Origin: Trileptium ribeirensis
Taxonomy: Eukaryota > Nematoda > Enoplea > Enoplida > Thoracostomopsidae
Direction: 5' to 3'
Length of the DNA stretch: 11,057 nt
NCBI GenBank assembly: GCA_030248225.1
Contig: JASANE010001786.1
Coordinates: 1-11,057 of the forward strand
A program made the translations under genes and the position numbers. Each line of letters starts with the position of its first letter. Within the stretch, counting starts at the first letter, position 1. The notes under the pieces were generated by a model. That model was not told the DNA's origin. It did not search any database and was given only the letters and a program-made list of their open reading frames with translations. Shown one piece after another: positions 7,208 to 11,057 of the stretch.

Positions 7208-7800
7208 ATTATCCATTGAAATTTATACCGTGCCCGTCCTACCCCGCAAGCTTTTTCGATGGTATCCAGCCAGTCGCCCATATTTTTTTTCGCGTTTGCG
7301 TCCTTGGGTATTTAAAAATGTAGCAGTTTTGAGCAGGAAAAATATGTATTTACGGAACTGTTTGTCGATAAAACTGCATGCGTAATCCGTGTGTAGATCG
7401 GTCTGAAAGTTCTGAAATCGGCAATTCAACCTGAATGAATACACTTCAATAGATGACGGGCATAGGTTTTATGTTATAAAGGTGGGTTGAGGGCTCCACA
7501 CGCACCCTTCTATGGGTAAATTGGAACAAGTTAGCATCAGGTGAAGCTAATTATGTTGTCTGTTTACATTGCCGATTTATGTATCCGCGAGCATCAAAAG
7601 CCAGTATTTTCGTCAGCCAAAAAAAACTTCCGCCGTCCAAAACAATAGGCAGACCCATCAAACCCCACACCCTAACTTCGCTCTGTCTTAACATTTCTAT
7701 TAGCCATTTCAACAGTCGGTTAAGTAGCAGCGTGATCTGAGCGCGTAATTTAAGTGTCTCCCGATATAAACACATATTAAGGGCCCCAGTCGGTAAATTC
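7208..7800 (-). other. Two unrecognised minus-strand frames
   Basis: Minus-strand frames of 73 codons (7223-7444) and 74 codons (7551-7775) are open. The first is Lys/Arg-rich at its end (QGRKREKKYGRLAGYHRK); the second has a hydrophobic centre (WGLMGLPIVLDGGSFFWL). Neither matches a family I recognise, and there are no splice signals or start context I would trust. They may be decayed transposon proteins, since copy B continues the same strand, or chance. Confidence 0.2.
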
Positions 7801-7918
7801 CCAACTACCGTGTTCGTATAAACTGGACTTTAATTATACTTGAAAAAAAATGGCAAAACAAAATGCTAAACCATAATAACACATCTTAATATCTATCTAA
7901 TATATTAGAAGGTATTAA
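7801..7918. other. No recognised feature
   Basis: A+T-rich sequence leading into a pentanucleotide repeat; stops in all frames. Confidence 0.4.
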
Positions 7919-7938
7919 TATAGTATAGTATAGTATAG
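7919..7938 (+). repeat. TAGTA pentanucleotide microsatellite
   Basis: TATAGTATAGTATAGTATAG: about four copies of a 5-bp unit without error. Confidence 0.85.
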
Positions 7939-8105
7939 AAGCCATAAAATATAAATCAACAAAGCACAGAATTTAGGTTGGGCCAAAAATGGATACATGG
8001 GTGGGTGGGCGGCTACCCCTCCCTCTAGCAAATGAAGGGCAGAGAACAGTAGATACGCAAGTAGGAAAACCAAAAATTATTCCCCGGCTTAGCAATTCTA
8101 CCATA

Positions 8106-8160
8106 CAATGGCGTATTTGGGGGGGCATGCTGCCATAGAAAGGCACCCCTCAGAAATTTT
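8106..8160 (+). mobile_element. Possible DNA-transposon terminus
   Basis: CAATGGCGTATTTGGGGGGG (8106-8125) resembles the CAGTGGCGTA-GGGGG type of hAT-like terminus, followed by GCATGCTGCC and GGCACCCC. No matching inverse end was found nearby, so this would be a solo or truncated end. Confidence 0.35.
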
Positions 8161-8164
8161 AATT

Positions 8165-8460
8165 TTTTAGAATTTTAGCACAATGAATCCGAAAAACTTT
8201 TTGAGGTTAACAAAATGTTACCATACCGTCGTAGGGATATTACGCTAGACTATAATGATGTTATTGATTAATTTGCAAAGTCCAATCGTCGATTCAGTTT
8301 TGTGTGAAAAAAAATTAAAAACATTACTAAAGTTGTGTTATTTGCAGAGTTATTATGAGACTATTTGAGCGATTAGAAATAAGACATTTTGTTGAAACCA
8401 TTTCTAAATACCGTCGTAGTATTGCTAACAGTGTTAAAATTTTGCGGATTCCTTCATCGC
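8165..8460. other. No recognised feature
   Basis: A+T-rich sequence. A 12-mer ATACCGTCGTAG occurs at 8223-8234 and 8408-8419, but a repeated 12-mer is expected by chance in a window this long. Confidence 0.4.
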
Positions 8461-8530
8461 GGACGTGGGCGGGTCGGAGAGGCACCCCCGAACCCCCCAA
8501 TTGGGGGGGGGACATCGGGGTCAGTGAGGC
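8461..8530. mobile_element. G+C-rich transposon-like island with palindrome
   Basis: An isolated G+C-rich island in A+T-rich surroundings contains the perfect 16-bp palindrome CCCCCCAATTGGGGGG (8493-8508) between GGCACCCCCG and GACATCGGGG. Open frames on both strands across it reflect low stop density in G+C-rich DNA. Composition and palindrome resemble other transposon-like islands here, but no termini were found. Confidence 0.4.
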
Positions 8531-8639
8531 CTCGGATCCGAGAATGTACCCATGCGGCTCCCAATTTTTCCGCGAACGATTTCTGATCACTTACTACACT
8601 TTTGTACTCTTGTCTATGTTTTACTGCATGTTTTAATGC

Positions 8640-8780
8640 GCCCATAAAGAGAGAGCTAGTCGTTCGCCTTCTTTTTATTTATAACCTCATCCAGACCCGC
8701 AGCCACGACTTACCTAAGGGGGCACATCGATCGCTCGGGAGAGGGGGGCGCATTATCATACCTTTCCGGTTCTAATTAGT
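8640..8780. other. No gene; GGGGGCAC motif
   Basis: Contains GGGGGCAC (8718-8725) and a GAGAGGGGGGCGC block near 8740, again like the transposon-like islands, without definable ends. Confidence 0.3.
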
Positions 8781-8782
8781 AC

Positions 8783-8799
8783 CCGATGCATCGCATCGG
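8783..8799. repeat. Perfect 7-bp hairpin followed by T-run
   Basis: CCGATGC (8783-8789), loop ATC, GCATCGG (8793-8799), then T7 at 8803-8809. It would look like an intrinsic terminator in bacteria, but there is no transcript upstream and the setting is eukaryotic. Confidence 0.6.
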
Positions 8800-8810
8800 T
8801 TATTTTTTTC

Positions 8811-9038
8811 ATGTTTGTCAATAAAAAGTGGGGCCTCCGACCTCGCTGCATTTCTGCAGTGTCCCGGGTAGTTGATCCCCGACCACTCTGTGATATAACC
8901 ATTAAAAACGAAGGAAACACAATCTATAAAAACATTTTTAATTCCTTTAAGCGAGGAGCGATCTATTTAGGAAATAATTTAAGCAAACCAAAACATTATT
9001 CCGTGATACGTTCGTCTGGTACCGGCCAAATTGTCTAA
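8811..9038 (+). other. Unrecognised 75-codon open frame
   Basis: A frame from ATG 8811 encodes a basic peptide with no motif I know. Length and lack of context make it compatible with chance. Confidence 0.12.
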
Positions 9039-9443
9039 ATATAAAAAAACATAAAGAGTATAATAAAATGAAAAAACGTCTTTACAAAAGAGTTCCAAAA
9101 TATAATTCATGAAATGAACTTTCACCATAAATAGTTTTTTATAGTTATAAATATATTCAGATATGTGTCCTCAAAAAATTCACTCATATACTTATGAACA
9201 TTATAAATAAATAAATATGTATTCCAGAACCGGACTATTAATAAGCAACAAAAATAATCCCTTTATTGCAAACAACAATATAATAATAATAATGAAATTA
9301 ATAAAATTTTTTGAAACATATAAATAAATATAAGCTTTCATAAATTAGTTATATAAAATATATATATTTATTTACAATACAAGAATATATTATTCTTATA
9401 AAAATAAGCATATATAGAAGCAGTTATAAACAATATAATGCGT
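9039..9443. other. Very A+T-rich stretch upstream of the tRNA gene
   Basis: About 400 bases of strongly A+T-rich DNA with short TATAAATA and ATA runs (for example ATAATAATAATAATGA near 9280-9295 and TATATAAAATATATATA near 9350). It has no coding content. TATA-like blocks are abundant upstream of the tRNA, but none can be singled out as a promoter. Confidence 0.6.
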
Positions 9444-9516
9444 GGTCGTATGGCCCAATGGATAAGGCGCCTGCCTACGGAGCAGGAGATTCTGGGTTCG
9501 ATCCCCAGTACGACCT
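9444..9516 (+). tRNA. tRNA-Arg (anticodon ACG)
   Basis: A complete nuclear-type tRNA gene without intron. The acceptor stem GGTCGTA (9444-9450) pairs perfectly with TACGACC (9509-9515), and T9516 is the discriminator. The D arm lies in TGGCCCAATGGATAAGGCG. The anticodon stem CCTGC/GCAGG (9470-9474, 9482-9486) closes loop CTACGGA, with anticodon ACG at 9477-9479, which reads CGN arginine codons after A34 is converted to inosine. The variable loop is 5 nt. The T stem CTGGG/CCCAG (9492-9496, 9504-9508) closes TTCGATC. The A box (TGGCCCAATGG) and B box (GGTTCGATCCC) are intact and CCA is not encoded, as in eukaryotes. All stems are intact, so it is probably functional. Confidence 0.96.
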
Positions 9517-9523
9517 TAATTGC

Positions 9524-9529
9524 TTTTTT
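9524..9529 (+). terminator. RNA polymerase III T-run terminator
   Basis: Six T residues start 8 bases after the end of the tRNA. A run of four or more T in the sense strand stops RNA polymerase III in animals. Confidence 0.85.
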
Positions 9530-9709
9530 CAAACTTAATTTATTTCTACAAACAAAACGGTCTGGCTACTCACTGGAACTATCTGTACCTACAATAACCA
9601 TGCCATAATTCGGTTATAACCTTAAAGAAAAGGAAATTTTGTCAACTAATGCACTAAATTCGAGGAAATTGCGCCATTTTGGTATCAAACCCACAACAAA
9701 GCTTTATCT
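9530..9709. other. No recognised feature
   Basis: Ordinary A+T-rich sequence downstream of the tRNA terminator; nothing recognised on either strand. Confidence 0.4.
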
Positions 9710-9773
9710 ATGACGGTGTCTTGCGGGTGGGGAAGGGCACGTCCATTCCCCCTCCTCGCTTGGCTACGGGCAG
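9710..9773 (-). mobile_element. Possible DNA-transposon terminus
   Basis: Read on the minus strand from 9773: CTGCCCGTAGCCAAGCGAGG, then AGGGGGAATGGACGTGCCC. This resembles the widespread CAG-GGCGTAGCCAGGGGG terminus with a downstream GCACGTGCCC-like core. No opposite end was found. Confidence 0.35.
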
Positions 9774-9827
9774 AGCAGTAGGTGCCTCGATGAGACTGTG
9801 ACTGTCTGTCGGTTGTCTCGTATGTAT

Positions 9828-10138
9828 ACAAATATTGCAACTCTTTTGTTTAGTCTTGTTGATCTTGTAAACGAGTAGTATTATAAAGCAGGAACACATT
9901 CCAGCAACAGTAATAACATGCTACCTGTGAGAAGGTTCTGTTTACCTGTCAAAACATTTATTGTACGTAAAGGCCCTATGACGAATCGGAAATAAGATCA
10001 GACCCATATATACTCCTGCGAAGCTGTAGTTCCACAAGGGTCATTAAAACAACGCTCCCAAACGAGTGTACACTCTGTGATTTAGGTAGTTCGAGTGCCG
10101 ATTGTAAATTTTTAATCCGGAAGTTATATGTATCCTAT
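9828..10138 (+). pseudogene. Second LINE reverse transcriptase fragment
   Basis: Residues from the fingers and palm of a non-LTR reverse transcriptase appear in the correct order. TNIATLLFSLVDLVNE (9828-9875) corresponds to the region after the RS-TN motif. KAG..H (near 9885) is a damaged KAFD box. RRFCLPVKTFI (9930-9962) matches the usual RRFG(L/I)P segment. MTNRK (9978-9992) matches LTNRKQ. CEAVVPQGSL (10017-10046) includes the conserved PQGS. Then DLGSSSADCKFLI-RKLYVSY (10079-10138) matches the ND..CKFL-YADD-KLY region with the YADD box itself deleted. Frame 0 is used up to PQGS and a shifted frame after it, with TAG near 9876 and TAA near 9993. It cannot be active and is both 5' and 3' truncated. 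Confidence 0.75.
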
Positions 10139-10150
10139 ATATATTTTTCA

Positions 10151-10164
10151 TGGGATGCGATCCC
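10151..10164. repeat. Short hairpin
   Basis: GGGAT-GCG-ATCCC (10152-10164) is a perfect 5-bp stem, with partly complementary TATTTTT/AAAAATA flanks that extend it imperfectly to about 36 bp. Confidence 0.5.
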
Positions 10165-10227
10165 TAAAAAATAGTGGGGGATGAGCATAATTTTTCTTTA
10201 GTTCTTATCCTCGGATCTTGATATCTA

Positions 10228-10260
10228 GGGGGGGGGTTCAACATACTCACCCCCCCCCCC
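10228..10260. repeat. G9 / C11 inverted repeat
   Basis: Nine G (10228-10236) and eleven C (10250-10260) are separated by TTCAACATACTCA and can pair into a pure G:C stem with a 13-nt loop. It is similar in style to other G+C-rich ends in the window. Run lengths may be unreliable. Confidence 0.8.
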
Positions 10261-11057
10261 GTGGAATCATCGCCCATGATATATTTCCGCAGTTTGAAAG
10301 ATATATATGCAATTTTGTGCACATTATGTAAAATGCTATACAATCTAACATTATGTACAATATCAGATCCAGTTGTTTTCCCAAGGTTTGCTTATCAAGA
10401 TGAACATTGCATGTATAGGCAGGTACGCGAAACCGAAAGTTAAACCACAAACACAACCAAATGAATTTTGGTTTAAAGTAACGAATTCCTATGGCAATGC
10501 TGAAGGTTTCAACAAGATTAAGTACATCAGCTTTGGGGAACAAAACACAGACTGCATATTTAAAATTATAATTTTTACCATAAGATGAAGCAATTGATTT
10601 CAATCAATATACATTATATTTCTTAGATAGTGTAAACTTGCCAATACAACTATGCTATGAAATAACCACAACAGAAGTTTTTTTCATTTGTTGTGAGACG
10701 AATTCCGAGATGTTTGCTGCATATCGCTTTCGTTTCGAGCGGTTGGAGTTATGATACATTTTCATGATCAACGCAACGCAGCATAATGCAACGTATGACA
10801 AAAAGTGAGTTCAATGGCACAGCGACAGTGACGGCAGTGACCATAAATTGTTAAATGTAGTTTTCTTGCTTCCGCTAAACAGCGCCGTACAATAAACTCT
10901 CTTGTCTCATAAATCTGTCCTTTTACTATTGTACGTGCAACTCAATGGGAAATCAATTATGCTTGTGCAGTGATAAACGCTGTTTTGAACACTGGTAGGC
11001 TTGATAATTCTTTCGGATTGGTGATATTTGAGCTCAATGTTAAGACATAAACTTCGT
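10261..11057. other. No recognised gene; overlapping open frames on both strands
   Basis: A minus-strand frame of 118 codons (10247-10603) and a plus-strand frame of 71 codons (10373-10588) overlap. The plus one reads KPKVKPQTQPNEFWFKVTNS in its middle, which looks more like real protein than the cysteine- and tyrosine-rich minus one, but I recognise neither. From 10604 to the end all frames are closed at short intervals and I see no RNA gene, repeat or motif. Confidence 0.2.

Noticed and set aside
7223..7444. Harbinger-type transposase fragment on the minus strand
   Set aside because: A KREKKY...HRK string loosely resembles the N-terminal part of such proteins, but no conserved catalytic motif follows.
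8223..8419. Repeated 12-mer ATACCGTCGTAG
   Set aside because: With about 6e7 base pairs of positions in the window, several repeated 12-mers are expected by chance, and the flanks do not align.
8783..8810. Hairpin plus T-run as a bacterial-type terminator
   Set aside because: The window is eukaryotic and no gene ends upstream, so a rho-independent terminator makes no sense here.
1..11057. CRISPR array, defence island or gene cluster
   Set aside because: No evenly spaced direct repeats with unique spacers and no intact protein genes are present.

Overview
The window looks like non-coding DNA from a metazoan genome, most likely an invertebrate. It is A+T-rich, has no long open frames, no bacterial-style gene packing and no ribosome-binding sites. 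It carries decayed LINE retrotransposons, hAT-like miniature elements, a decayed Merlin/IS1016-type transposase, and a nuclear-type tRNA with internal A and B boxes, a Pol III T-run and no encoded CCA. The species cannot be named from sequence alone. I find no intact protein-coding gene; the only gene that looks functional is tRNA-Arg(ACG).

Layout, left to right. Bases 1-177 hold a perfect 39-bp direct repeat at a 138-bp interval. Bases 228-580 are copy A of a diverged dispersed repeat whose copy B lies at 6873-7207. Bases 770-1868 are a broken LINE reverse transcriptase covering the palm domain and C-terminus. A 29/30-bp minisatellite (2353-2427) and G+C-rich transposon-like debris with palindromes follow, to about 2880. 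A complete 236-bp hAT-like MITE with an 8-bp target duplication sits at 3020-3255. A 21-bp duplication forming a palindrome lies near 3670, followed by an unrecognised open frame (4017-4472) and a G+C-rich hairpin terminus near 4550.

Bases 4990-5628 form a large foldback structure. Its two inverted arms contain about 65-bp tandem subunits and flank an almost pure A+T spacer. Next to it is a Merlin transposase pseudogene (5927-6512) that stays in one frame with four stop codons. It is cut by a second hAT-like MITE (6513-6685), and a possible continuation follows the MITE. From 7208 to 9443 there are transposon-like fragments, simple repeats and a very A+T-rich stretch. The tRNA gene is at 9444-9516. 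A second LINE reverse transcriptase fragment is at 9828-10138, followed by a G-run/C-run inverted repeat. Nothing is recognised after 10261.

The elements do not work together as a pathway. The window is best read as a layered transposon graveyard around one tRNA gene. The most unusual item is the foldback element with tandemly repeated arms; the clearest history is the MITE nested in the Merlin pseudogene. I saw no CRISPR array, defence system or biosynthetic cluster.
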